64,000 bases of DNA from Emydura subglobosa (lineage: Eukaryota > Chordata > Testudines > Chelidae): NCBI GenBank assembly GCA_007922225.1, contig ML679954.1:22961003-23025002 (forward strand), written 5' to 3'. The notes beneath the pieces are model-generated. The model saw only the letters and a list, made by a program, of their open reading frames with translations. It was not told the origin of the DNA and did no database searches. Positions 21,643 to 33,525 of the stretch are shown piece after piece (within the stretch, counting starts at the first letter, position 1; each line of letters starts with the position of its first letter). The position numbers and the translations under genes were made by a program.

Positions 21643-23767
21643 CATGCAATGTGTACACCACTAAAAGGGAAATTGAACTCCAGTATAAAGAAGGGCTTCA
21701 TCTCTGATAACCAGTACTATAGTAACAATAATGGAAATCTCATATATTATATAACACTACTCATTCAAATGCTTCCAAAATGCTTTACTAATTTAAACTA
21801 TAAGTAATCCCTATAACTTTAAACACTCCTGAATAAAACCATTTCTGGGCTGGAACGCAGAAAATGTTTAATAGTTCACAGCAATACCATAAGCAGTTTA
21901 AGACAAATAGTGAAATACTTTATTCAATAGTGACCCTGCAAGGGAATTTAATTTAAGAGCAGAATTTAATTACTCAGTTGGAATATAGCTAGGACACTGC
22001 TGTTAACATGAATACTCTTACACAATGTGCTATTGAGATCTTTAAAGACAACAAATGGTCAAGATCTTTATTCTATTTCTTCTACAGCAGCATATCCCCT
22101 CCCTTGAGCACTAACACTAAAACCCAGATTTACTAATGTTTGAGACGGAATCACAAACAACTTTTTCAAGGCTGGAAAAAAAAGTCTACCCTCCAAATTG
22201 TGACCCCACTTAGCCTCTGGGAACTGAAAGTGTCAGAACATGTGATGGCATGGCTGCATGTAATATCTAATACCTCTATTGCCATCTTCTGAATCTGAGA
22301 CGCTTCCTAGATAAATATAAATTCTATATGGAGCTTGAATAGGAGCTTTACATTTAAATATGCCAGTATAGGAAAGAAGAACTGAACCAGACAGGAAAGT
22401 GTAACAGTAGCAAAATAAATTATATAAATTACTAAACCTTAAGTATATACAGGAAATGCCAAGCTAAAATTAGATTGAAACATAAAAGAATACTAAGGCT
22501 TTATCTAAAGGCAGAAAATAGGTTTTCTTTATTCCCAATTTGTCTTTGAGAGATGGAGACAATAAAACAGTCAGACCCTGAGCTTGACCTGCTATTCTTT
22601 CCCTGGGAACCTTTTATCTAAGCATGATACCCTTCAGTCTGTGCAACAGAAGACCTGAAACTTTGCTTTCTCTTCTAGCACAGGTTACGTTGAGACTATT
22701 TTAAGTGATATTTCTTTCCTTCTAGGAAAGCTTCTAGAATATGTATGCTACTCGTTTCCCTGGCAACTGACATGGAGTCAGCATAATGACACTATGGCAC
22801 CTGCAATTAAACTTCAGAAGGTGCACCACCTTCATCTCCCAGTACTTTCTCCTGGCTGTCTTTGTTTCTGGGGAAGAGGGGAGCATTGTGCTTTCCACCC
22901 ACCCTGTGAGGAAAGGGCTGTCCCATGCAATGCATGGAGCTTTAAGGATGGTGGTGACTGGGTGATTTCTTCACCTTTTAAAATATGGGAGAGTAGGTGT
23001 GGCAGAACTCAAAACACTTGTCCATGGAAAGCAGGTGCATCTGGTTATCTGCAGCCCAGCCCTAAGAACCCCAAGCTGTATGTAGCTTGTAAACATGTCA
23101 CCTGTAGCTCATACTGTTAAATATATTTTTATTTATTTATTTTTATTTTTACTGCTTGTTGTTGCTGAGTTAAATTAAAAGGCATCACTGGCCAACTGGA
23201 TCTGGAGAAACATCTCAGTGAATCTTTCATCTCTGCCACATCTGGGGATGCCGTTCTTTGGCAGCTCCTTTCTGTTGTCACCTTCCATGGTCTCTTGTTT
23301 TTTCCACTTGCCGTGAATGGACAGCTCACAGACAATACATGGGGAGGTGTGTGCATGCTTCTTTGCAGCTCCTCATTCTCCGGGTCCATAACAGATCTTC
23401 TTTCTTGTCCCCTCACATCTTAGGGAGCAAATACTCATTGTCTCCCATCCCTTTCCCCACGTGGTCACAGTAAAGAGAAGAGTTAGCAGACTTTGGCAGA
23501 TGTGGGAAGCTGGTTTGCCCAAAACTCAGGTGCCTGGTCCTGCTCTTAGGTAGAAGTAAGTGAGCAATAATCCCTGCTCTCAGTTTAGATTCACAAAGAG
23601 CTTAGTTAAAAAAACAAATCAATTAAAACCTGCCTTGAAAACTATAGACTGGTTCAAATGGCAAACAAACAAACAAACAGTTCCCCATTTTGCAATTGCT
23701 TAGAAAGGAACTTTCAGCACATGAAAAAAATAAGAGAAATATGTACAGTTCTTACCATTCCAGAATT
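21643..23767. other. non-coding, nothing recognised
   Basis: A 108-codon plus frame at 22794-23120 and a 95-codon reverse frame at 23129-23416 were inspected. Neither shows a domain, signal peptide or repeat structure I recognise, and there are no splice-flanked neighbours. They are treated as chance. Confidence 0.35.
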
Positions 23768-23835
23768 AGGGCCTGATTCTGCCCTCACCTTAGTCATTGG
23801 AAGAACTCCCATTCACTTTAATTTTAGGGTCAAAG
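23768..23835. repeat. half-copy of the CAATGG-type palindrome
   Basis: AGGGCCTGATTCTGCCCTCA then AACTCCCATTCACTTTAAT matches the left arm and centre of the dispersed module. Confidence 0.4.
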
Positions 23836-25677
23836 TGAACCAGAGGCTAAGACTTACAGTAATGCATACTGACAAACATACAAACCTCTCATATGCTTAT
23901 TACAACCAGCTCATGCTTAAAAAAAAACCAAACAAAAACAAAACCCAGTTCACTCACTCAAAATCAAACATAAAACTCCCACTCACACACTAACCTCTTC
24001 CCTTCTCAACTGCCATCTGACTGCCACTCAATTTCACACATTGCCATTATGTTCTATCCTTGGTTTCAACAATACCCAACACACAGTCTGTTGCTAAGAG
24101 CTCTGATATATAAGAGCCACCAGGATACAATATTTAAGAAGAAAAATGTAAGGGTGTCTGTCACAAAATATTACAACCTCAGTTATCTTTGTAGGATGGA
24201 AAATATAAACACACACAACCGCACACACAGTCTTATCTATAAGATGGAGTAAGGGAGATGGCTAATAGTTCGGAGTATCTACAACAAGTGTTGTACTGCT
24301 GAAATTTGAAAAGCTGTTTGCAGATAACTGCCCTGTCCTTATTGCCCTGGTTTTATAACTATATGAAATATCACTGGGACCTCTGGATTGTGATCTTGTA
24401 GACAGATGGTTTTGAGTTTTTTTAGTGTCTTCATTTTATTGTCTGGTAAGAACTAATAACTTCTCCTAGTACCCTCCAAGCTTTTAAGATGTTAGGTATC
24501 AATTTAATTAACACATTATAGCATACATCAAAACAATTCAAATGCTTAATTAAAATGTTGAACATAAAGTGGTTTTGTCTTGCCTTGATGTACATGTGAA
24601 ACTCCCATTCACATTAATACACATTAATGTATTCAATGAAAAGAAAATGGAACCACAGTTTATTGGGAATTGGAGGAGATTAAAACAAATTGAACAAAAC
24701 TGATCTCTAATTACTAATAAGATATGTATTAATAAAAGATACACAAAATGAGCTGAAACAAGACATGTAGCTTATAGGAGATATGATATAAACAAAAGTG
24801 ATTTCTAAATAACTAATCATGTTAGAATAAAGTTTGTCTGTCTCTCTTTTTTATTTATTTTTTAATTTGGTAGTGTATAGAGGCCTCAGGTGGGTGCCCA
24901 TTGTGCTTCACAAACAAAATGAATGATAATCACTAACCCAAAGAGCTTACTGTCTAAACATATCTTTCATGGTCCCAGGTATCCCAAAGACCTTTACAAT
25001 AATGGTTCCATACTGTAGTGTCTATAAAAGTAAAAGCAGCCATTATGCACAAAAGTTCACATACATTATTATTATTTTATTATTTTTAAAAAGTAGTTAC
25101 CAAGGGAGGAAAATATTGGCTAGGGCATTGTTTACTAATACTCTTTTTTAAAAAATTGTCATGTGATCTTTACTTTCTCCTTGAATCAACATCTGTGATG
25201 GGTTGAAAGGGTTGCTGTTTACCATCTCAGCTCAGGACTGAATATTAAAAATTAAATTAATCTAGTTGCATAACAGCAAAACAAGTTTACTAAACCCTAT
25301 AGCTAATTATACAACTATCTGAATTCTTGCAATTTTTTTCAGAGCTGCTATACAAAGACAACTGACATTTCTTTTCCAGCATTAATGATTTTTCATTAAG
25401 TAACAAGTTCAAGAGAGCAAGAATAATTAATATAGGATGCCAAGCATAGATTGGGTGGACAGTATACCTTCCAAATTTTTAAAAATACATTTTCAGAGAT
25501 TGGACCAAACCAAAACCTGGGCTCTATACACCCCTTAATTTAGGGAGTTTCAAAATCTTAATGCAAAATTTTCAAAATACTAGATTTTCAAAATATCCAG
25601 AAAATGAAATCTGTTGTTAAAACTTAACAAATAACTTCCATTAGAGGGCATTTTAAGACCGCGTCTGGTGTGGCTTG
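23836..25677. other. non-coding, AT-rich; one old SINE-tail-like piece
   Basis: 24870-24960 (ATTGTGCTTCACAAACAAAA then CCAAAGAGCTTACTGTCTAA) resembles the repeat at 30.28-30.40 kb. No genes are seen. Confidence 0.35.
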
Positions 25678-26757
25678 GGCGTTGCAGCCCTTCCTCGGGC
25701 CCAGGCTATGAGGAAGGCCACTGCACCTTCCAAAAAGGGGAATGTGAGTGTCTCTCATGAGCCTTAGTCCTGGCCCTCCGGCAGGGCGGACTGTCAAGTA
25801 GTCTATTGCTCGGCCCTCAGGTAGGGCGGGCGCGCCAGCAGTCAATCACCCTGGCCCTCAGGCAGGGCGGACGAGCAGTGGCTCTGCTATCCGTAGCGGT
25901 ACGGAGTAGGAGGTTCTCCCGGGGTGGCTAGGGAAGGGGGGTGGGGGACTCAGGCCCACCCGTCTCCACTGCATCCCAGCTCAGGGCCCTAGCAGTGGCA
26001 AAAGCATTGCCACTGAGTCGGCGGGGCTCCCGCTGCAACACGTTGACAGGCCTTGCCCCTGTCTCAACCATGGTTATGGCTGTCCCTGGGCCACTTCCTC
26101 CCCTTATCCCCAGGTACCTGTATCTGTTGGATCCTCAGGGTCACTGGGGTACTTGGCCCACGGCAGGCTTGCCAGTCCCTCTTTGTCCACCGGCGGCAAG
26201 GCAGGGAGCTCCTCGGCAGAGGGCAATTCCTCCAAGTCTTAGGGCTCCAGGATTTCATCCTTAGGCAGCTCCTCCAGGTCAGGACCGGCCTCTGAGGGTA
26301 TCTCCCAGTCCTCACGGTCAGTCCAGTCGCTGGGGCCCAGAGGTCCTGTCCAATGTTTGGGGCCTGGTGGCCCAGGCCAGTCTAGGGGGCCCGGAGGCCC
26401 TATCCAATCCTTTGGGCTCAGTTGCTTGGGCCATTCCCAGGGCCTCTGCTCCGGGAGGCACTCGCTTGGGGCAGCGGCCCAGCTGGGTTCAGGCCTCTGC
26501 TGCAGCCGGCAGGACAGCACGTCTACCTCCAGCAGCAGCCTGTTCCCTACTGACCTGTGGGGCCTGCTTTTTGTACTCCCAGCCCCGGCGGAGGCTCCGC
26601 CCCTCTGTGGCCAGATTGGCCAGTCGGTTGGACCTATCCCTGTCCGGCTCCCCGATTGTCGGACAGACTGGACTGCCGGCCCTTTCACTGTCTGCTCTGG
26701 GCATTGTGGCCCTTCCTCGGGCTCAGGCTCTGAGGAAGGCCACTGCACTTTCCCACA
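25678..26757 (-). mobile_element. GC-rich promoter-bearing repeat, copy B
   Basis: This is the sister of the 20.4-21.55 kb block, in the same orientation. Both plus-strand ends carry the same hairpin-forming sequence in direct orientation: CCTTCCTC...GAGGAAGG at 25689-25717 and again at 26711-26739, each followed by CCACTGCAC. Between them, on the minus strand, are a TATA-like GAGTACAAAAAGC, a frame with LLLEVDV, repeated DWxGPxGP units (four in tandem, ten residues each), EDWEIP and DLEELPKDE. One stop is followed by DLEELPSAEELPALPPVDK and KYPSDPED. CAG|GTACC, donor-like, then follows, with the conserved block (plus about 25913-26045) and three or four minisatellite units. The direct terminal repeats suggest an LTR-like or tandemly arrayed unit. 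Confidence 0.6.
26567..26579 (-). promoter_or_regulatory. TATA-like box in GC-rich repeat copy B
   Basis: The reverse complement reads GGAGTACAAAAAG, at the position of the better TATA box of copy A. One base change from TATA is apparent. Confidence 0.45.
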
Positions 26758-27607
26758 GCATCTAAAATGGTATTCTAACGATTTGATATGGGATAAATAT
26801 ATTAAAAATGTCACAGAGTAACCAGAATTCTTCACATCACAATGGCATTCTTAATTTTTCAAGTGTGAATAATGTAATTCTTTGCCAAATAATGTTAACT
26901 ATGTGTTATCGCTGGCTTACTAAAGCTACAAGTGAAACCCCAAATAGAAATCTTTACTGTATAATGAAAATGATTATACCTGTCCTAGACCCAGTGGGTA
27001 ATGTAGTAATGCAGTGGATAACAACATAACATACTAAAAGGGAAGAGACATTTATGATTTTATTGTGACTTTTGGTTGTAAAGAATGACTATGTTTGCTT
27101 GCTCTGTTTCAGAGAGTTAAGAGATCCGTCTAACTAATGCCAGCTGAATGAGATGTAAACAGAAGTAGTTTCTAACAGGGGTCACCAAGCAAGATATTCA
27201 CAAGAACAAGACATTTTGTTGCTCTTTTCTCTCCCCTGTAGACAATCGAGTCACAACTACTTTGATTTATGAGGTTGTGACTTCTCTGCTAGGTCTAATT
27301 GCTGGGTTAAGTGTAAACATAGCAGAAACAACCAGAGCCTATATTCTTTTGGATTTTAAAAGTGTTTCAGCAAAGACTAAATTTCTCCTTTGCTAGTGTA
27401 CTAGTCTCTCCTTGTATGGGGCTTAGGACATCTGATGGCCAGTTGGTAGCCTCACTTGTCATATTGCATTTGCACTTCTTGCAGATTGCTGAAACTTCCA
27501 TCTTGTCCACTCAACACATTCTGATTCTATCTCCTCTGTCAGAAAGTGGGGAAATAGCTCTTCCCCTAATGGATTAACGCTTCACTTGTCTACTTTCTCC
27601 CTGCAGC
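26758..27607. other. non-coding, nothing recognised
   Basis: AT-rich single-copy-looking DNA. A pyrimidine-rich tract with CAG-type end at 27220-27241 looks like a splice acceptor but leads into no convincing exon. Confidence 0.3.
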
Positions 27608-27865
27608 AATGTAGCTAGAAGCAATGGGGGACTGAGCCCTACTGAGATCCAGCCTGGCAATGGCCTCCTGGGGTCCTGTATGTCAGCAAAACGAATAGCC
27701 AGTGTAACATCGTCCAGCCATGCTCCTTACATCTGCCCTCCCCAGGGCAATGAAAGTGGGAGCAACGTAGTCATTCCAGCAGCTCTGCTCCACCTGGTGA
27801 ACCCTATTAAACCTGCTGCATTCCCTGGAGGTTGTTTCCAATTCCTTATGAACCCTGGAAACTGA
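27608..27865 (+). other. possible exon-like open stretch (weak)
   Basis: After a pyrimidine-rich tract ending CTTTCTCCCTGCAG (27593-27606), an 85-codon frame runs open to TGA at 27863-27865, with normal-looking codon use (for example SSSHAPYICPPQGNESGSN). I recognise no family. No donor or partner exon is visible. It may be a terminal exon of an unannotated transcript or simply chance. Confidence 0.15.
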
Positions 27866-28404
27866 TGGAACAGCAGAAAAGGCTGGGCAGAACAAAGAAA
27901 ATATCCTTTTGTTGTATTGATTCCCAGGCTTGCCCTTTAAAATAGTTTAAAAAAAAAAAAAGGGGGGTGGGTGCTAATCACCGAAATGGATAAGACTCTC
28001 AATGACTGAATTACATGTATAGCTAACATTTCCTGTTGTATAATCTATCCTACTGATCAAAAGCCTTTACTGTTAGGCATGGATTAACTGATCAGTACAA
28101 ATAAGAACATTATAAAACGTAGTTCATTTTTAGAACCAATCTAGAGCTGAGATTCAGAAAAATATGGATAGCTTTGTGTGTGTGTGTATACACATATGTA
28201 TGCACACATATCACACATTATATCTATATGACAGCACGCTCACCTCTGAGTATATCTACTCTTTAGAAAAGAAATACATTCTTAACTCAGGTTAGCTAAC
28301 TTGGGTTAAAAGAGGATCATAGCAACTTGTATTTTTACTCACGATAACAGCTCAAGTTCAACCCCAGTCTTCCCTGTAGGTTTTGACTCAAACTGATTTA
28401 AACA
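27866..28404. other. non-coding; poly-A/G tract and TG/CA microsatellite piece
   Basis: 27946-27972 is a run of A followed by G. 28172-28215 holds a GTGTGTGTGTGTATACACAT alternating segment. Confidence 0.5.
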
Positions 28405-28480
28405 TCCAGGGTGATACCCTGGCCCTATTAAAATCAATGGCAAAACTATCACTGATTTCAGTGGAGCTGGGATTACATCC
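28405..28480. repeat. palindromic repeat of the CAATGG type
   Basis: GGGTGATACCCTGGCCCTAT then AAAATCAATGGCAAAACTAT faces ACTGATTTCAGTGGAGCTGG then GATTACATCC. This is one of the better-preserved copies. Confidence 0.55.
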
Positions 28481-28789
28481 ACAAACTGTTGGATGCATAG
28501 TTGAACCTTGTGAGGTTTGGCCATGTTTAATTCTTGTCTCATTTATACATGGGTTGAATAGCTAGCTTATTAATTTACCACCTATTTGGAAGTGTATTTC
28601 CCACATTGTGAACTGATAGCTATTTAGAGGGACATCTTCAATGGAGTGTGTACAGTCCAGGTGAAAATGATCAAGCTTGTTTTATAACTTGGTGCTAATT
28701 TAGCTCTAAAGTAGAAACAGGATATGAAAAATTCTACCTTGTACAGTAAGGCTAATGAATATATGTAGTTTTCAGTTTGCAGCATAGCT
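28481..28789. other. non-coding, nothing recognised
   Basis: No repeat or gene signal is seen. Confidence 0.35.
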
Positions 28790-29290
28790 ATTAAAATCAA
28801 AGCCTAATTCAACCTGAAGATTCTGTCACGGTCGGGAGCTAGTTGACCCTGCTTTCAAGAACTTCTAAGTACAAACCATTTTTAAAAGTAAAAATCTACA
28901 AAAATTCAAGTGGAGGATGGACAAAAATTCCTCTCAAGAAGGATTTATCAGCAAATGCATTAATCAATAGAGGTATTATAGAGACCATTTAAACTTTGAG
29001 ACAAAAGCCCCGCTTAAATAACAGTTATCAGAAAAACAAGCTGAAATTAAAAAAAAAGAAGAGAAAAGAAACTACTTGGTCTGTGAAGACAATGAGTTAC
29101 CTAATCCTCTTGATCTTTCGGGATAGCTGCTAGAATACAGTGCAATTTTATACCCCCTTCTCTGAGCAGCAATTGCAGAGTTAATTAGTCTTCTCTGTTA
29201 GCAAGTGGGTGGCATTTACTTTTATAATAATAGGGCTGCCTTTTAAATGGAGGCGGAACGGATCATGATTGTGTACCTTACCTTTTGTGG
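28790..29290. other. repeat-free AT-rich block, candidate conserved non-coding element
   Basis: No repeat is recognised. The block has clustered homeodomain-like cores (GCATTAATCAATAGAGG, GCAATTGCAGAGTTAATTAG) and few CpGs. This texture is typical of vertebrate conserved non-coding elements, but nothing here proves conservation. Confidence 0.2.
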
Positions 29291-30279
29291 CAGGAATAGT
29301 AAAGGCTCTGTAAATGGCTTTAAGCAGAAAGTTAGCTAACCCCCACCCCCCAATTTACAATCCCTGCATCCTGAGTAAGTCGCTTTACTTATTCTAATTA
29401 TGGAATGTCAAACATCAAGTAGAAATGATGCTATGCCTGGGTGGTGATGGTGACTCAACCTTAACTAGTCACTGTGAAGCAGGCTGTCAGATGTATTCTT
29501 TTTTAATCATATTTGGCTGCTACTTCTCTGACTCACTACTTCTTATAAATGAAGAAAAAAACTCGAGCGATACGCATAAGCACCACAATTCCAACGCCTG
29601 CTGTATTTGCTCAGCAAGTGAGCCCTTCAAAGTGTTAGGCCTTCATGTGGCCTTTGGCAGTAGTGTATAACAAAGCAGCCAGTATTAACAGGAGGCAGCA
29701 AGTAAGATGTGGGTAATAATCAAAGGAGCTCTTACCTGACCCCTTTGTATAAATCACAAGCAAATATGGAAGAAGAGTTGATGGAATCATTTTTGGGTTG
29801 ATTTGTGTGTTTTATGTTTTAATAGGAAATTATTTGTTTATATAAGGGCAAATCCTGGTCCATTGTGGAACTCTTGAGTAAAAAGGGTTTGAGTAAGGAA
29901 AGTATACATAGCTGGTGCAGAAAACGTAAATGTCTTTTATTTTGAGGGATGTCTGAAAGTTTTAGTCCCAAAGTTACTGGTGTATTCCACAGAAATTGGG
30001 CATTCTTTCACTTTTATTATGGAAAACTTCTTACATCAGAAATGAAGGATCATGAAGCTGAGGCTATAGAAAGGGTCACTTATAATAAAGGGATTGATCC
30101 CATGGCATTTTAAGTTTACTCTATCAACAGTTCATCCCCAGCCCCCGTTTCTTTCATTTTGGGTTTTGTCACACTTTGTTCTCATATTTGGGCTTTGGCA
30201 GGTTGAGAGCTATGGTCTCATCCTCCTAGACAGTTTGGCTGTTACTCCTTGGTAGTGCTATAATATAATATAATATATA
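29291..30279. other. non-coding, nothing recognised
   Basis: An 81-codon plus frame (29425-29670) has no recognisable features. Confidence 0.35.
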
Positions 30280-30400
30280 CTTTATAGTAGTATCTAGGAG
30301 GACAATCAGGCCAGGATTCCTTGTGCTAGGCACTACATAAATATATATCAAATGATAGTCCCTGGCCCAATGAGCTTGCAGTCTAAAAGAGAAGATATAA
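30280..30400. repeat. old SINE/LINE-tail-like repeat
   Basis: TGTGCTAGGCACTACATAAA then GATAGTCCCTGGCCCAATGA and GCTTGCAGTCTAAAAG follow the order of an amniote-wide repeat tail that I know from memory but cannot name securely. Weaker relatives lie at 10.36, 24.87 and possibly 1.69 kb. Confidence 0.45.
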
Positions 30401-31239
30401 CAGGTAGATGAGGCACGCAAGTGGGCTGGTAATGGAGAGTGGGAGAGGGCAACACAAATGATAGGATTTGCACAATTCTTAGCAAATCAGGAGCAGTAAT
30501 CATAATTCACCACATGCCTGAGGAATGGCAAGGAATAGCCCATTTGACCCGTTTCTCCATCTCTCTGTAGATGAACTTTTGAGTCAAATGATCTGTGATG
30601 TGCATAGATGACTGCCCAAGATCCATGAAGGGGGCAGAGCTCAGCATTTGGCTCTTAAGATCTGTTTCTTACAAGCATAATATAACATATATTTACATAT
30701 TACATGGTGATTAATAAGATAAAAAAGTGCAGTATGTAGTACTCTCCCAAAGTCAGGTTTTGTATATAATACTGGGAGATTCACAAGCCAGTACAGTACA
30801 GCATAAACTTTTGATAAACATAGAGCATATATAGCTTATACTAACAATCTGCAACTACTACATTTGTTCAAACTCCCATTTAAATCTAATTGAAACAATT
30901 ATTGTACATACTAAAGGAACAGAACTTGGAAACCTAAGCAGTACGGTATCTCTAAATACAAAAGTTGTTCCTGAAGGAATTCACATACACAATTATAATA
31001 CAACATACATGTTGGTTTTACATTGCTTTGAGTGAAGTAATTTTTATTCTCTCGTAATTGTATTATTTATTTAATATTCTGGCTTACACTCAAAATGAGG
31101 CATTACCTAATTTTAAAGGAATATTTTCAACTTAACACTTCTGACTACATTATTTTTACCTACTATTGATACAAGTAATCCAAAAAATACTACAATTGAA
31201 AGAGATCAGAACAATTTTTTTTCCTATTTCTTTGCTTCC
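30401..31239. other. non-coding, nothing recognised
   Basis: AT-rich without recognisable elements. Confidence 0.35.
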
Positions 31240-32210
31240 GGTGGGATTTTCAAAAAAGCCTAAGGCTTACCTTTTGAAAAACAACAAGGACTAGCTCCAT
31301 AAAGGGATTTAGGTGCCTTAGCATCTAAAGTCCAAAATATAGATACTCAAAAATCCCATTTAGTTGTTACCTAACCGTGGCACCTGAAGTTTCCACTGGT
31401 AAAGTCTCCTAAGTGTCTAAAGTTCTGCTGATGGGCATGTGCACAGCTACCTAATGGCCGACACCACTAAGCTGTTCAGTATCTAGGTCCCAGTGGAATC
31501 CTCAAACTAGATGTTCCTCTGCCTGTCTTCCCTGTGGGGCCTCATCCAGTAGGTGTTCTAAGAGGCTGCCTAAGGGCACACTTACAAGATCAGGCCCTGA
31601 ACAGAACACGGCCAGAAGAGGTGGTAGTACCTCCCAGTAGCACAAGGTTTAGAACACTCTCCCAGGTTGTGGGGGAGACATATTCAGATCCCTATTCTGT
31701 CTGATTAGGGGCAAGGACTTGAACCCAGGTCAATGCCCTATCAAGTAGGCTATCAGGTATTCTTGTATGGGTCTCTCCTGTTGAAGCTATTCCACTTTGT
31801 TTGAAATACTTAAATAGTCACTGGAGCAGGAACTGGAACCTGGGTCTCCCACTTGAGTGCCCTAGCCACTGATTTACTGAGTCATTCTCACTCTCTCTCT
31901 CTGTCCCAGTATCTCTCCCCATGCATTTTATAGAGAACCTGGTACGTAAGTGAGGGCTGAGGATTCCATTGGGTGACTGGACACCTAAAGTTAGGCATTA
32001 CAATGTTGAACTTAAATCCCATTGGTGGATCTACCCCTAAGAGACTTGGGAGCCTCAGTTTCATTTTCAAAAGTGACTTTCGCACTTAGGATCCTCAGTC
32101 TAATTGAAAATAGAAAGAAAATGGGGGGCTTCTAAGTGACAAATGCTCTTTGAAAATTGAAAATGTTGGATACTAAGTCACTTACACACTTTTGAAAAAT
32201 ATATCCTAGG
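31240..32210. repeat. large palindromic composite with tRNA-like segments
   Basis: The outer ends are GTGGGATTTTCAAAAAAGCC (31241) and the inverse-type CACTTTTGAAAAATATATCC (about 32187-32206). The right part contains repeated facing CACTTAGGATCCTCAGT / TTTTCAAAAGTGACTT blocks. The middle (31625-31890) has two tRNA-like B-box sequences on the minus strand (plus GGACTTGAACCCAGG and GGAACTGGAACCTGGGTCTC). It is probably a full-length palindromic MITE-type repeat carrying or interrupted by tRNA-derived SINE sequence. Confidence 0.5.
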
Positions 32211-32221
32211 TGACATTGGAA

Positions 32222-32340
32222 TTAGAGCTGTGTGAATAATTGATATTTTTGGTTGGAGGGCTGAACTGAACCCCCAAAAAAGTTTGTGTTTCGAGTCAAA
32301 TGAAACATTTTGTTTGACCTGAAACAAATTTTCTCTTTCT
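32222..32340. repeat. GAGCTGTGTGAATA-type repeat with internal palindrome
   Basis: It starts AGAGCTGTGTGAATAATTGA and contains the near-palindrome GTCAAATGAAACATTTTGTT plus TGAC. I recognise the start as a common turtle repeat. Family unknown. Confidence 0.4.
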
Positions 32341-33459
32341 TTTTTTTTTTTGGTTTTTCATTTAGTTTTCAGGTGTTACCTTTTTTTAAAAGAAATGTTG
32401 CTACATTTCTGTTAAAAGAAGAAAGTCATTTTGAAATAAAAAGTCAAAAAATTTGTTTCAAACATGTCAAAAAGATTCATTTTGACTTTTTAATGTTTTC
32501 CCTCATTTTTTTTTATTCAGCTGATACTATTCGCCAAAATCTACCCAAACCCATGAATAGTGAAACTACATTTAATTCAGCTTTTGAAACTGACCATATT
32601 TCAAATGGATGATGTCCTGTGTAAATAAATAGAAAAGAACACTTAAATTAACGCTAACTAACTTTGCTGTGTTTCACGAGGGATGTGGTAAATGGAGTTG
32701 AAATGTGTTCTAAAGAATTTTTCTGTGCTGTTTTGTAGAGACTTTTCATATTTTGGACCTTGATTTTGCAATCTACTCCAAACAACTGACTCCAGAAGCC
32801 ATGTAGAAACCCTTTACTTCAACAGGTCACCTTGTGGCTGCAAGCATCCCTTCATGTAGAGCCACCTGTAGTTAATGAATAGGGATCTGTGTAAAATTTT
32901 GTCTTTGAGCGTGTAAAGTTGAGCATGTAAAAGTTTGAGCATGTAAAATTCCGTCTTTGAGCATTGCCTCCCAGAGTTAAAGTGGAGTATGCAACCATAA
33001 AAGGTGTGGTTCAAATCTGAAAAATGACTGTACAAAAATGGCATTGTGAGGTAATATGTTTATCTGTAGTGATTTCCATATCAATATAATCAATTTACAA
33101 TTACAAAGATATTTAATTCTAACTGCTCTATGGACTCAGCCTTGATGAGTGAAAAATAAAGAATCCAGATTGCTAAACATTTTTACAGGACAATTTATAT
33201 CCCCCAGTTCATCTGTGCAACCCTACTGTTTTCAAATTACATCCTCAGTTACTCCAATCAATCCATTGCTTTGAATCAGGATTCACAGGGGTAATTAACT
33301 GAAACATAGCATAAACAGTTCTATTGATGATACAAAAGAAGGAATAGAATGCAGATCATGCTTAACTGAGTTGACTCTCCAGGGCTAATAGGAGTAATGT
33401 GCAGCAACTATTTCCTTTTAACACTGAGATAAGCAAATGCTACTCAAAACACATAGGTG
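32341..33459. other. non-coding, nothing recognised
   Basis: 32884-32965 has a small tandem similarity (TTTGTCTTTGAGC / TAAAGTTGAGCATGTAAAAG repeated as ...GAGCATGTAAAATTCCGTCT), a two-copy duplication of about 30 bp. Confidence 0.4.
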
Positions 33460-33525
33460 GTCTCATCCAAAGTCCCCTGAAGTTAATGGATTCTCATTGA
33501 CTTCATCAATGTGGATCAGCCCCAG
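33460..33525. repeat. half-copy of the CAATGG-type palindrome
   Basis: TCATCCAAAGTCCCCTGAAG then TTAATGGATTCTCATTGACT and GTGGATCAGCCCC. Confidence 0.4.

Noticed and set aside
22794..23120. 108-codon plus frame starting MAPAIKLQ
   Set aside because: No family resemblance, no promoter or splice context and no repeat support, so it is best taken as chance.
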